Position numbers and translations under genes: made by a program. A stretch of 64,000 nucleotides of DNA. Source: Nonomuraea sp. NBC_00507 (GTDB lineage Bacteria; Actinomycetota; Actinomycetes; Streptosporangiales; Streptosporangiaceae). The notes under the pieces were generated by a model. That model was not told the DNA's origin. It ran no database searches and was given only the letters and a program-made list of their open reading frames with translations. Below, piece after piece: positions 38,553 through 47,119 of the stretch. Numbering within the stretch: position 1 is the first letter of the stretch; each line of letters starts with the position of its first letter. The DNA lies in NCBI RefSeq assembly GCF_036013525.1, contig NZ_CP107853.1:11656001-11720000 (forward strand). The letters run 5' to 3'.

Positions 38553-38573
38553 TAGAATTTTGTGAAGTTCACA
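38553..38573 (+). promoter_or_regulatory. -10 box and operator of the XRE regulator gene
   Basis: TAGAAT (38553-38558) followed directly by the palindrome TGTGAA-G-TTCACA (38561-38573), which would cover the transcription start, 15 bp before ATG 38588. The arrangement suggests autoregulation by the encoded helix-turn-helix protein. Confidence 0.5.
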
Positions 38574-38587
38574 CGAATGAGGCCGAC

Positions 38588-39694
38588 ATGAGCGGTGACG
38601 ACGTCGCGGGGACGGCGCTTGCGCACCGTCTGCGTGAGCTCCGCGAAAGCCACTGGCCTGATGTGCATGTCACGCAGGCCCAGCTGCGCGAGGCGTTCAA
38701 GATCAGTGTGCCGCTGATCTCCTCCTGGGAGTCGAGCTCGGTGATCAAGATCCCGCCGTTGCATCGGCTGGAGAAGTACGCCAGGTTCTTCGCGACCAAA
38801 CGATCCGTCGACAACGGCAGGGCCCGCCTGTTCGACGAATCCGAGCTGACCCCGGACGAACGCGAGGAGCACAAGAAGTTGCTCGCCGAGCTGACCAAGC
38901 TCCGCCAGCGGGCGCTGCGGCAGCAGAGCGCCGGCGAGGTCTTCGAGCCGGACCTGGCCGAGGGCGCCCGCCGCCGGGGCCCGTGGCACTTCCCCAGAGG
39001 CGAGCCGATCACGATCATCTGCTCACAGATCCCCGAAGAGGACCGCGCCAGGATCCCCAAGGCGGACCCCGACAACGCCGATTACGTCGCGCTCTACCGA
39101 TACTCGGATCTGGACTCGTTATTCGAGTTGTGGGGTCACGTGCGCAGCGTCAACCCGCACAGCCGGGGGGTCGTGCGCACCATGGCCGATCTCCAATCCG
39201 ACGACCTGACCACCCATGTCGTGCTCCTGGGCGGCGTGGACTACAACGCGGTCACCGAGTACACGCTCACGCGCATCGAGCTCCCGGTGCGGCAGATCCC
39301 CGACTGGGCGGGCGAGAAGGGACCCTATTTCGAAGTCGAGAGGGACGGGGACACGCAGCGGTATTATCCGGTCACGGTGGGTTCTGGCGATAGCCTGCGA
39401 CTACAGGAGGACGTCGCCTTCTTCTACCGCGGCGTTAACCCCTTCAACGTCGAACGCACTTTGACCATATGCAACGGGATATACGCCAGAGGCGTGTACG
39501 GGGCGGTCCGGGCGCTGACCGACGCTCGATTCCACGACAGGAACGCCGGCTATCTGGAGTCGCGTTTCGGCGACGCGGAGTCGTACAGCATTCTGATGCG
39601 GGTCGGGGTTCAGGGCAGGGCCGTGATCACGCCTGACTGGACCATCGACGCGTTCCGGTTACACGAATGGCCGGAGCCCACCCATGGAGACTGA
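38588..39694 (+). CDS. XRE-type regulator with unassigned C-terminal domain
   Basis: 368 residues. Residues about 10-75 form an XRE helix-turn-helix (TQAQLREAFKISVPLISSWE). A charged linker (100-135) leads to a C-terminal domain of about 230 residues with Rossmann-like segments: PITIICSQIPEE, DLDSLFELWGHVRSVNP, VVLLGGVDYNAVTEYTL, and a conserved-looking tail NPFNVERTLTICNGIYARGV then GAVRALTDARFHDRNAGYLE. I do not recognise this domain with certainty; it looks like a ligand- or nucleotide-binding sensor. It overlaps the glycosyltransferase-like gene by 11 bp, so they are co-translated. Confidence 0.8.
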   Translation: MSGDDVAGTALAHRLRELRESHWPDVHVTQAQLREAFKISVPLISSWESSSVIKIPPLHRLEKYARFFATKRSVDNGRARLFDESELTPDEREEHKKLLAELTKLRQRALRQQSAGEVFEPDLAEGARRRGPWHFPRGEPITIICSQIPEEDRARIPKADPDNADYVALYRYSDLDSLFELWGHVRSVNPHSRGVVRTMADLQSDDLTTHVVLLGGVDYNAVTEYTLTRIELPVRQIPDWAGEKGPYFEVERDGDTQRYYPVTVGSGDSLRLQEDVAFFYRGVNPFNVERTLTICNGIYARGVYGAVRALTDARFHDRNAGYLESRFGDAESYSILMRVGVQGRAVITPDWTIDAFRLHEWPEPTHGD

Positions 39695-40847
39695 AATAGC
39701 AACGGTCAGGACGCAGCATCACCACGGCTCCCACAGACATCTGGTGGACGTGTACGGCGAGGGTCTCGCCGGCGCGAAGCCGGGAACCGTCGATGCCATC
39801 GTCGTCCCCACGATCCGGCATCCGACGTGGCTGAAACACGTCATTCGGCTGGCGAGCACGCTCGGCTGTCCCCTGGTGACGCTGCACAGCCGCCGCAAAT
39901 GGAGCAAGCCGGAGCTCGCGGCCTTGTTGATGCCGAGTGACGTGCAGTTCATCGCGATCGACATCGGCAGTCCGGCCTCGCTCAACCTGCCGGACTTCCG
40001 GACGACGACGCTGCTGAAGAACACGCCGTTCGTCCGGGCGACCGACCTGAGCGCGAAGCGCAACATCGGGCTTCTGCTGGCCCGGCTGATGAGCTGGGAA
40101 CGCATCGTCTTCCTGGATGACGACATCGAGGTAGGCAGTCATGAGGAGGTCGCGCGCGCGGCGGGTCTGCTCGACAAATACGACGCGGTGGGCATGCATA
40201 TCGGTGGCTACCCGGATAATTCAGTGGTGTGCCACGCTCACCGGCTGGCCGGAGGAGATCAGGACTCGTTCGTGGGCGGCGGTGCCCTCGCCGTCGAGAC
40301 GACGCGCAATCCGTCGTTCTTCCCCAACATTTACAACGAGGACTGGTTCTATCTCCTGGGTGAGACCTCGCTACGTCGGCTGGCGGTGACCGGGCAGGTG
40401 ACGCAGCGCGAGTACGACCCTTTTGACCGTCCCATTCGCGCACGGGACCAAGAGCTCGGCGACGTGCTGGCGGAGGGCGTCTACTGGCTGCTGGACGGAG
40501 AGAAGAAGACGGGTTGGGCGGGCGCGACCGACCCGGCGTACTGGACCGGCTTCCTCGCCCAGCGCAAGGCGTTCATCAGCGACGTGCTGCGCCGAGTCAG
40601 GCGGCTCCCGGCGGGCTCGCTGAAGAACCGCCAGGCCATGGAGGCGTCGCTCGAAGCCGCGCTCGGCCGCCATCACCGCATCGATGAGGTGCTCTGCGTC
40701 TCTTATATCGAAGCCTGGAGGGAAGACCGCCGCCGATGGGCCGAGCACTTCGCCGGGACCCCGCAGCTGGACTCGACCGCTGACGCGATGAAATGGCTCG
40801 TGAAAGACAGTGAGCCGCAATTGCGCTGGTGGACATCCATGGCCTAG
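39684..40847 (+). CDS. GT-A-fold glycosyltransferase-like protein
   Basis: 387 residues. VDAIVVPTIRHPTWLKHVIR begins a GT-A fold; RNIGLLLARLMSWERIVFLD leads into the DDD metal motif (Asp145-147), followed by VGGGALAVETTR and FPNIYNEDWFYL, typical of nucleotide-sugar transferases. The donor and acceptor are unknown. No membrane segment. The ATG lies inside the end of the regulator gene, so expression is coupled to it. Confidence 0.75.
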   Translation: METEIATVRTQHHHGSHRHLVDVYGEGLAGAKPGTVDAIVVPTIRHPTWLKHVIRLASTLGCPLVTLHSRRKWSKPELAALLMPSDVQFIAIDIGSPASLNLPDFRTTTLLKNTPFVRATDLSAKRNIGLLLARLMSWERIVFLDDDIEVGSHEEVARAAGLLDKYDAVGMHIGGYPDNSVVCHAHRLAGGDQDSFVGGGALAVETTRNPSFFPNIYNEDWFYLLGETSLRRLAVTGQVTQREYDPFDRPIRARDQELGDVLAEGVYWLLDGEKKTGWAGATDPAYWTGFLAQRKAFISDVLRRVRRLPAGSLKNRQAMEASLEAALGRHHRIDEVLCVSYIEAWREDRRRWAEHFAGTPQLDSTADAMKWLVKDSEPQLRWWTSMA

Positions 40848-40891
40848 GCGCTGTTGATTCACCAGAGTGTCAACAGGGAATCTGTCCGTCC

Positions 40892-41407
40892 GTGGGGGCA
40901 CCAGATATACGCAAAGCCGACCATACCGATCTCCGCAGGATAGTCCGGTCGCTCGGGCAGAAGACGTATTTCAGCGACCGGCTGGCCAGGCAAGAGGCCG
41001 GGCACGGGTTCCTCCTCGTCGCCTGGGAGCGGAACCTTGCGGTGGGCGACGTCTACGTGTGGCTGGCCCCCGCCGAGGAGCCGGAGTTACGCGCCCACTT
41101 ACCGGGTGTCGCGTTGCTCACCCACCTGGAGGTCGTCGCCGGGCGCCGTAACGAGGGCATCGGGACGCAACTGCTGTGGGCGGCCGAGGACCGGCTCTTC
41201 GCCACCGGCCACGAACAGGTCGCCCTCGGCGTCCGGCTGGACAACCTCGCCGCGCGGCGGCTGTATCACCGCCGAGGGTATGTCGAATGGCCGCATGGGC
41301 AGGTGGCCACGACGGAGGTCGTGTATCACCCGGACGGCACGTACGAACGGCGGCCGGAGATGTGCCGCATCATGGTCAGGCAACTCGGCCGCAACCGCTT
41401 CCGCTGA
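40892..41407 (+). CDS. GNAT-family N-acetyltransferase
   Basis: 171 residues. LTHLEVVAGRRNEGIGTQLL holds the acetyl-CoA R/Q-x-x-G-x-G/A loop, and VRLDNLAARRLYHRRGYVEW is motif B of the fold. The start is uncertain: GTG 40892 gives a standard domain; GTG 40829 would overlap the previous gene by 19 bp. Third gene of the cassette; a strong hairpin follows. Confidence 0.82.
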   Translation: MGAPDIRKADHTDLRRIVRSLGQKTYFSDRLARQEAGHGFLLVAWERNLAVGDVYVWLAPAEEPELRAHLPGVALLTHLEVVAGRRNEGIGTQLLWAAEDRLFATGHEQVALGVRLDNLAARRLYHRRGYVEWPHGQVATTEVVYHPDGTYERRPEMCRIMVRQLGRNRFR

Positions 41408-41422
41408 CGCGCCGGAAGCCGG

Positions 41423-41452
41423 GCCGATCGCCCTGCGGGCAGGGCGATCGGC
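41423..41452. terminator. Hairpin terminator between convergent genes
   Basis: GCCGATCGCCCTGC (41423-41436) and GCAGGGCGATCGGC (41439-41452), a perfect 14-bp stem with a GG tip, between the acetyltransferase and helicase stops. Confidence 0.8.
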
Positions 41453-41469
41453 GCAAGTGCGCGAACCGG

Positions 41470-43224
41470 CTAACGGCGCTGGGTGGCCCAGCGGCGGATC
41501 ATGTCGATCCGCTCTTGGATCTGCTCGGCCGTGGCCTGAGCGATCGGGGGGCCGCCGCAGGAGCGTCGCAGCTCCGCATGGATGACCCCATGCGGCTGCC
41601 CCGTGCGATGGTTCCAGGCGCCCACCAGGCCGTTGAGCTCCCGCCGCAGCTCGGCGATCTGCTCGTGCGGCGCCAGGGTCTCGCGCGGCTGCTCCTCCGG
41701 CTGCTGCTTGCGCTTGGCGGCCTGCTGGTCCGACTGCCGTTTGCGCAGAAGGGTCGCCACCTGGTCGGGCTCCAGCAGCCCGGGCAGGCCGATGAAGTCC
41801 TCCTCCTCGGCGGAGCCGACCTCCGCGCCCGTGCCGAACTCGCCGCCGTCGAACAACACCCGATCGAACGTGGCCGACGTCTCCATCGTCTCGAACGGCA
41901 GCTCGTCGCCAAGGACGTCCGGGTTGTCCTTCTTGCGGTTGGCATCCTCCAGGAGGCTGTCGTCGAGACCGTCCTCCGGAGGCCGCTTGTTGAGCACGTG
42001 GTCGCGCTCCACCTCCATCTCGTTGGCCAGCCCCATGAGCGTGGGCACCGAGGGGAGGAAGACCGAGGCCATCTCGCCGCGCTTGCGGGCACGCACGAAA
42101 CGCCCCACCGCCTGGGCGAAGAAGAGCGGGGTCGAGGTCGAGGTGGCGTAGACGCCGACGCACAGGCGGGGGATGTCGACGCCTTCCGACACCATGCGCA
42201 CGGCGACCAGCCAGCGGTCCTGCGACGCGCCGAACTCCTTGATCTTCTTCGACGCGCCGGGGTCGTCGGAGAGGACCACGGTGGCGCCCTCGCCGGTGAT
42301 GTTGCGCAGGTGGCGGGCGTAGGCGCGGGCGGTCTCGTGATCGGTGGCGATGACCAGGCCGCCCGCGTCGGGCACGCCCCTGCGCACCTCGGTGAGGCGG
42401 CGGTCGGCGGCCTGCATGACCTGGCGGATCCAGTCGCCCTTGGGGTCGAGCGCGGCCCGCCACGCCTGCGAGAGCTGGTCCTTGGTGAGCGGCGTGCCGA
42501 GGGTCGCGGCGAGCTCGTCACCGGCGCGCGTGCGCCACTTCATCTCGCCGGAGTAGGCCAGGAAGATGACCGGCCGCACGACCCCGTCGTCGAGGGCGGG
42601 CCCGTAGCCGTAGGAGTAGTCGGCGACGCTGCGTTTGAGGCCTTCCCCGTCCTCCTCGTAGGCGACGAACGGGATGGGGTTGTCGTCGGACCTGAACGGC
42701 GTCCCCGTGAGCTGGAGCCGGCGCGTCGCGGGCTCGAACGCCTCCTTCACGCCGTCGCCCCACGACTTGGCGTCGCCCGCGTGGTGGATCTCGTCGAAGA
42801 TGATCAGCGTCTTACGCGCCTCGGTGCGCGCCCTGTGCAGGGCCGGGTGCATGGCGACCTGCGCGTACGTCACCGCGACGCCGGTGTAGTCGCGTGACGT
42901 CGTGCCCTGGCTGTTCTTGAACTCCGGATCGATGCCGATGCCGACCTTCCCGGCGGCGTCGGCCCACTGGCGCTTGAGGTGCTCGGTCGGGGTCACGATG
43001 GTGATCGCCCTGATCACCCCGCGGCTGAGCAACTCGCTGGCGATGCGCAGGGCGTAGGTCGTCTTGCCCGCGCCCGGCGTCGCCACGGTGAGGAAGTCAC
43101 GTGGCTCCCGCCTGAAGTAGAGGTCGAACGCCTCTTGCTGCCAGGCACGCAGCTTTTGGGCGGTGCCCCATGCGGCGCGGTCTGGATAGGAAGGCGAAAG
43201 GTGGGACGCGGCGAAGGTGCTCAC
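41470..43224 (-). CDS. SF2 DEAD/DEAH-box helicase
   Basis: 584 residues. Walker A ATPGAGKTT (51-56), DEIH box (144-147), motif III LTGTPFRSD, and motif VI QAVGRFVRARKRGE. A C-terminal coiled, Gln/Arg-rich tail (KRQSDQQAAKRKQQPEEQPR) follows. GTG 43224 has AGAGGTGAT upstream. Members are common single genes in actinobacteria and are probably nucleic-acid remodelling enzymes; specific role unknown. Confidence 0.9.
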   Translation of the reverse strand: MSTFAASHLSPSYPDRAAWGTAQKLRAWQQEAFDLYFRREPRDFLTVATPGAGKTTYALRIASELLSRGVIRAITIVTPTEHLKRQWADAAGKVGIGIDPEFKNSQGTTSRDYTGVAVTYAQVAMHPALHRARTEARKTLIIFDEIHHAGDAKSWGDGVKEAFEPATRRLQLTGTPFRSDDNPIPFVAYEEDGEGLKRSVADYSYGYGPALDDGVVRPVIFLAYSGEMKWRTRAGDELAATLGTPLTKDQLSQAWRAALDPKGDWIRQVMQAADRRLTEVRRGVPDAGGLVIATDHETARAYARHLRNITGEGATVVLSDDPGASKKIKEFGASQDRWLVAVRMVSEGVDIPRLCVGVYATSTSTPLFFAQAVGRFVRARKRGEMASVFLPSVPTLMGLANEMEVERDHVLNKRPPEDGLDDSLLEDANRKKDNPDVLGDELPFETMETSATFDRVLFDGGEFGTGAEVGSAEEEDFIGLPGLLEPDQVATLLRKRQSDQQAAKRKQQPEEQPRETLAPHEQIAELRRELNGLVGAWNHRTGQPHGVIHAELRRSCGGPPIAQATAEQIQERIDMIRRWATQRR

Positions 43225-43339
43225 CGCATCACCTCTGGGGTTCGTGTGCTTCGCTCTCTCACAGTGACCCAAGACTAATCGGGCCCACCGACAAGACGTG
43301 CCGTGAGCCGAGGATTCTGGCCAAGGTCTTCCTCACGTG

Positions 43340-44323
43340 CTAGGCGGCTTGTCCAAGGCTGTTCATGACCGCGTCGAGGGCCTGTCTGCGTGCGGTTTCC
43401 TCGGGTTGGAGCAGCCCGACGAGCAGGACGGCCTTGTCGCCGCGAGTGACCAGCATCACTCTCATGAAGGCGGGCCGGTTGACCACATCCTGATATTCCG
43501 CCCGTAGCGCCCGGGTGTGGCCCCCGGGGATCTCCTTGTCCTCGACGATGTTCACGCGGTCGCCCTTGAGCAGGAGTCTGGAGTACAGCTCCGCCGCCTG
43601 GGCCGTGGCCTCCTCGGCGTTCTCCAGGCGTCCGGGCACCGGCCTGGCCATGACCAGGCCCCCGTTCCCGTCCCTGACGACCGACGTGAACCCTGTCACC
43701 GGCGGCACCGCGCCAACGCTCCACCCCTGCGGCAACGTCGCCGTCACCCCGGCCAGCGTGTCGCTCAGCGTGCTCGTCTCCGCCGGCGGCTCGGTGATCC
43801 GCAACACCACTGCGGTCGCCCCCGTCACCAGCCCCGCCCCGGCTAACAGCGCCGCGAGCGCGCCCGCCCACCGTCGCCACACGCGCGTGCCGGCGCGCCG
43901 GCGCGTCCCGGGGTCCACCGGGGTGCCGTAGAGCCGGGCGGACGGCGGCAGCGTGTCCCAGGGCGGCGCGGACAACGGCCCTCCGCCTTCCGCGCCCCGC
44001 CCCCAATCGTCACGTTCCAGGCCCCGTCCCCAACTGCTGCCCGTGGGCGGCTCCGAGCTTCCACCGGAGGGCCAGTCCGGACCGGAGTCGTACCCGGGGT
44101 CGCGTTCGGTGGCCCTGCGGATGCGGGGGTTCCACGGCTCGCCGAGGTCCTCGCTCTCCCCCGCGTCCAGGTCGAGCGGGTGCCGCTTCCGGGGACGCGG
44201 CTCCTCGTCGCGCGGGCTCCGGCGCGCCGGAGCCCCGCCCCACTCGGGCTCCGTGTCCTCTGGAGGAGTACGGCGATGCCTGGCCCCCGGCTGAGGCGGC
44301 CAGACACGGTGATCACCCTCCAT
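43340..44323 (-). CDS. Hypothetical single-pass membrane protein
   Basis: 327 residues. The first 170 are Pro/Arg/Glu-rich and disordered, then one membrane helix (WAGALAALLAGAGLVTGATAVVL) and an outer domain of about 130 residues (LAGVTATLPQGWSVGAVPPV onward), which resembles small secreted domains of unknown function. ATG 44323 sits behind AAGGAGGTG. Confidence 0.7.
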   Translation of the reverse strand: MEGDHRVWPPQPGARHRRTPPEDTEPEWGGAPARRSPRDEEPRPRKRHPLDLDAGESEDLGEPWNPRIRRATERDPGYDSGPDWPSGGSSEPPTGSSWGRGLERDDWGRGAEGGGPLSAPPWDTLPPSARLYGTPVDPGTRRRAGTRVWRRWAGALAALLAGAGLVTGATAVVLRITEPPAETSTLSDTLAGVTATLPQGWSVGAVPPVTGFTSVVRDGNGGLVMARPVPGRLENAEEATAQAAELYSRLLLKGDRVNIVEDKEIPGGHTRALRAEYQDVVNRPAFMRVMLVTRGDKAVLLVGLLQPEETARRQALDAVMNSLGQAA

Positions 44324-44406
44324 GACACCTCCTTGTCCCGCTGTCCTATCACTCCTCGCCACGAGGATCCGGTGAACCGTGATCGATGTGACGGAAGATG
44401 CGGAAT

Positions 44407-45792
44407 TCAGCGGATGCGCCCGGCAAGCAGCGTGGCGGCCAGCCCGATGGCCGCCATGAAGAGGCAGATGACGACGAACCCCGTGGCGATCTCGGCGGAG
44501 GTGTGCCCGATGAGGTTGACCAGCGCCCCGCCGACCCCGATCGCCAGCGCGGACCCCAGCATGTCCGTCACCGACAGCGCCGCCGAGTTCGCCCCCTGCT
44601 CGTTCTCCGGCGACTGCTTGAGCGTCGTGACGCTGATCGTGGCCATGCCGAGCCCCATCCCGAACCCGGCCACGATCCACGCGGGCACCGCGACCCACCC
44701 GGTCATCCCCGGCAGGACGGACAGCACGGACAACAGGATGCCTCCGGTCACGCCCATCGCCCCGAGCCTGATCCTCCGGTGCGGTGCCACGTCCCGCCGG
44801 CTCTGCAGGTAGGAACCCGCCGACCAGCCGAGCGCCCCCGTGGTCAGCGCGATCCCCGCCTCCCTCGCGTCGAACCCTCTCACTTCCTGCAGCGCCAGCG
44901 GGATGAAGGAGTTCACCCCGAAGAAGGCGGCGGAGAAGAACCCGCGCATCAGCACGGTCATGGGCAGCCCTCGGGCGAACCGCAGCGCGCCGGGCGGCAG
45001 CAGCCGGTAGAGACCGTAGATCAGCAGCCCCAGCCCGGCCAGCGTCTCAAGAGCGCCCGACACCGGAGCGAGGTGGAGCCGGTCCACCCCGTGCAGCAAC
45101 GCCGCCGCCCCGCCGGCCGTCGCGGCCGCGGCCAGCGTCATCGCCAGCGGCCGCGAACGCGGACCGTCCCCGGGCGCGTCGTCGGAAGAGGCCGGTCTGC
45201 GCAACGCGGGAACGAGCATCAGCAGCGCGGGCACGATCAGCGGGATGATCCCGTAGAAGACATACCGCCAGCCCCATTGCCCCGCCACGGATCCCGCGAC
45301 GGCCGGGCCGACCATGGAGGGCACGACCCAGGCGGCCGAGACCGCGGCGAACGCCTTGGGCCGCATCTCGGCCGGATAGACCCGCGCGATCATCACGAAC
45401 AGCGCCACGATCGAGGCCCCCGCGCCCAGCCCCTGGACGGCCCGCGCCGCCAGGAACATCATCGCTGACTGCGCGGCCCCCGCCAGCCCCATACCGGCCA
45501 CGAACAGCATCAACCCCGCCACGAACGGCATCGGGTAACCGCGACGGTCCGCCCAGAGCCCGGCCACCACGTTCGCGAACAAGCTGGAGATCAGGAAGGC
45601 GGAGAAGCTCAGGCCGTAAAGGTCCAACGCGTCCAGCTCATGGGCCACGTCCGGCATGACCACCCCGACCGACATGCCCTCGAAGGCGACGAGCGTGACG
45701 ACGAGCAGGATGCCGAGGGTGGCGGTGCGGTAGGCCGGGCCGAGGATCCGGGGAGGTTGGTGGGGAGCGTCGAGTGCTTTCGGTCCTGTCAC
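44407..45792 (-). CDS. MFS transporter
   Basis: 461 residues, about fourteen hydrophobic segments. GLWADRRGYPMPFVAGLMLF is the loop 2-3 motif, and FAAVSAAWVVPSMVGPAVAG matches motif C of drug/proton antiporters. GTG 45792 has TACGAT six bases upstream, so the mRNA is probably leaderless; a longer frame upstream has no coding look. Substrate unknown. Confidence 0.9.
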   Translation of the reverse strand: MTGPKALDAPHQPPRILGPAYRTATLGILLVVTLVAFEGMSVGVVMPDVAHELDALDLYGLSFSAFLISSLFANVVAGLWADRRGYPMPFVAGLMLFVAGMGLAGAAQSAMMFLAARAVQGLGAGASIVALFVMIARVYPAEMRPKAFAAVSAAWVVPSMVGPAVAGSVAGQWGWRYVFYGIIPLIVPALLMLVPALRRPASSDDAPGDGPRSRPLAMTLAAAATAGGAAALLHGVDRLHLAPVSGALETLAGLGLLIYGLYRLLPPGALRFARGLPMTVLMRGFFSAAFFGVNSFIPLALQEVRGFDAREAGIALTTGALGWSAGSYLQSRRDVAPHRRIRLGAMGVTGGILLSVLSVLPGMTGWVAVPAWIVAGFGMGLGMATISVTTLKQSPENEQGANSAALSVTDMLGSALAIGVGGALVNLIGHTSAEIATGFVVICLFMAAIGLAATLLAGRIR

Positions 45793-45798
45793 CCCAAC

Positions 45799-45804
45799 AT
45801 CGTA
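45799..45804 (-). promoter_or_regulatory. -10 element TACGAT of the MFS gene
   Basis: Minus-strand TACGAT six bases before GTG 45792. Next to it ATTTGTCGCACAAT (45804-45817) is an imperfect inverted repeat that could be an operator. Confidence 0.4.
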
Positions 45805-45818
45805 ATTTGTCGCACAAT

Positions 45819-46697
45819 CTAAAGATCTGAGGTGTGACGGTACGCCGCCCACATCTGATGCATCCTGTTCGCCTGCCCCCGCGTGAACTCCGCCATGCAC
45901 CGGTCGTGGGCGTAGTCCATGAAGTTCCGCGTGGGATCCAGCCCGGCCTGCGCGCAGGTGTCCTTGTTCGCCGGGCATTCTTCGGTCGGCTTGGCCTCCG
46001 CCGGGGTGTCGTCGATGCCGTCGCCGGGCTCCCGGCAGCCGTTCTCGAAGGTGTGGAACAGGCCGAGCCAGTGCCCGATCTCGTGGACGCCGGTGAAGCC
46101 CCGGTTGTAGTTGGTCATCGTCCCGCCGGGCAGTCCGCGCCAGTCGATCACGACGCCGTCGAGCCGGGGCGCGTCGGCGTACCAGTAGGGGTAGCTGGCG
46201 AAGCCCAGCATCTGCTCACTGAGCTGGGCGATATAGAGGTTGAGCGTGCCTGCCGAGCCCTGGTGCAGCGCATTCTTCATCGCCTGCTCGTGGCCCACGG
46301 GATCGGCGAACCAGGCGGGGTTGGCCTTGACGGAGATGCCGTCGAGCCGGAAGCGCACGCCGGTGTCCACGCCGCCGAAGGCGCCGCCGTACGCGGAGTT
46401 GAGCACCGCGATCTGGCTCCTGATCGCCCGGTCGGAGACCTTGCGTACACCGCGGGTGAGGACGTGCACGCGGGTGGGCACGGTGATCGTCGTGGGCGGT
46501 GTAACCCCGGCCAGCCGCCGGGCGAGCTCGGCCAGGACCTTGGCCACGTCTCCGGGATGGGGCGAGCGCGGCCCCGGCGTGCTCGGGCGAGGAGATCCGG
46601 CGCAGACGGCGGCCCGGGCGGTGCCGAGCTGAAGCGGTGGCGCGATGCCCACCGTGAGCAGGCATGCCAACGAGACGGCGGTCGCGCGCCGGGCCAT
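45819..46697 (-). CDS. Secreted M43 (pappalysin-type) zinc metalloprotease
   Basis: 292 residues with a signal peptide (VSLACLLTVGIAPPLQLGTARA) and a propeptide-like Pro-rich stretch. The zinc site HEIGHWLGLFH gives His205, His209 and His215 with Glu206 as base, and NFMDYAHDRC contains the Met-turn. Several cysteines after the site fit disulphides in the mature enzyme. Related proteins include ulilysin-like and snapalysin-like enzymes; target unknown. Confidence 0.92.
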   Translation of the reverse strand: MARRATAVSLACLLTVGIAPPLQLGTARAAVCAGSPRPSTPGPRSPHPGDVAKVLAELARRLAGVTPPTTITVPTRVHVLTRGVRKVSDRAIRSQIAVLNSAYGGAFGGVDTGVRFRLDGISVKANPAWFADPVGHEQAMKNALHQGSAGTLNLYIAQLSEQMLGFASYPYWYADAPRLDGVVIDWRGLPGGTMTNYNRGFTGVHEIGHWLGLFHTFENGCREPGDGIDDTPAEAKPTEECPANKDTCAQAGLDPTRNFMDYAHDRCMAEFTRGQANRMHQMWAAYRHTSDL

Positions 46698-46775
46698 GCG
46701 GTACCCCCATGACGGTATGAGCTGGTCTGGCTACAGACCGTAGCTCTACCTGGGAGGATTACCGCTCAGCAACAC

Positions 46776-47036
46776 TCACTGTTTGTTGTCGCCCTGGTCG
46801 CCGCCGCCCACAGGCAGACCTTCGTAGATCTCCTTGCACTCCGGGCATACCGGATATTTCTTGGGGTCACGGCTGGGGACCCAGACCTTGCCGCACAGGG
46901 CGCGGATGGGCGTGCCCGTCACCATGCTCTCGGTGATCTTGTGCTTGTCCGCGTAGTGCGCGAACCGCTCATGATCACCGTCGCCGTGCGACGTCTGCGG
47001 CGTGGTTTTCTGCTCTGGGAGGATCTTCGTGCTCAC
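46776..47036 (-). CDS. DUF3039 zinc-ribbon-like protein
   Basis: 86 residues. Cys48 (ALCGKVWVPSRDPKK) and Cys64/Cys67 (VCPECKEIYE) with His in FAHYADKHK look like a metal-binding ribbon, the signature of DUF3039. GTG 47036. Widespread in actinobacteria, often beside the SF2 helicase seen at 41470; function unknown. Confidence 0.88.
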   Translation of the reverse strand: MSTKILPEQKTTPQTSHGDGDHERFAHYADKHKITESMVTGTPIRALCGKVWVPSRDPKKYPVCPECKEIYEGLPVGGGDQGDNKQ

Positions 47037-47081
47037 CTCACCGAGTTTATGCCCCGCCGCAACCGCCCCCCCCACATGGCA

Positions 47082-47113
47082 GTACGGCCCCCGCCGCGTG
47101 GCGAAGGCCGTAC
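47082..47113. terminator. Hairpin after the DHA2 MFS gene
   Basis: GTACGGCC (47082-47089) pairs with GGCCGTAC (47106-47113), 7 bp beyond the exporter stop on the minus strand. Confidence 0.55.
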
Positions 47114-47119
47114 CGGTAA

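Noticed and set aside
47065..47073. C8 homopolymer after the DUF3039 gene start as a phase switch
   Set aside because: It lies in the intergenic space and does not interrupt a coding frame.
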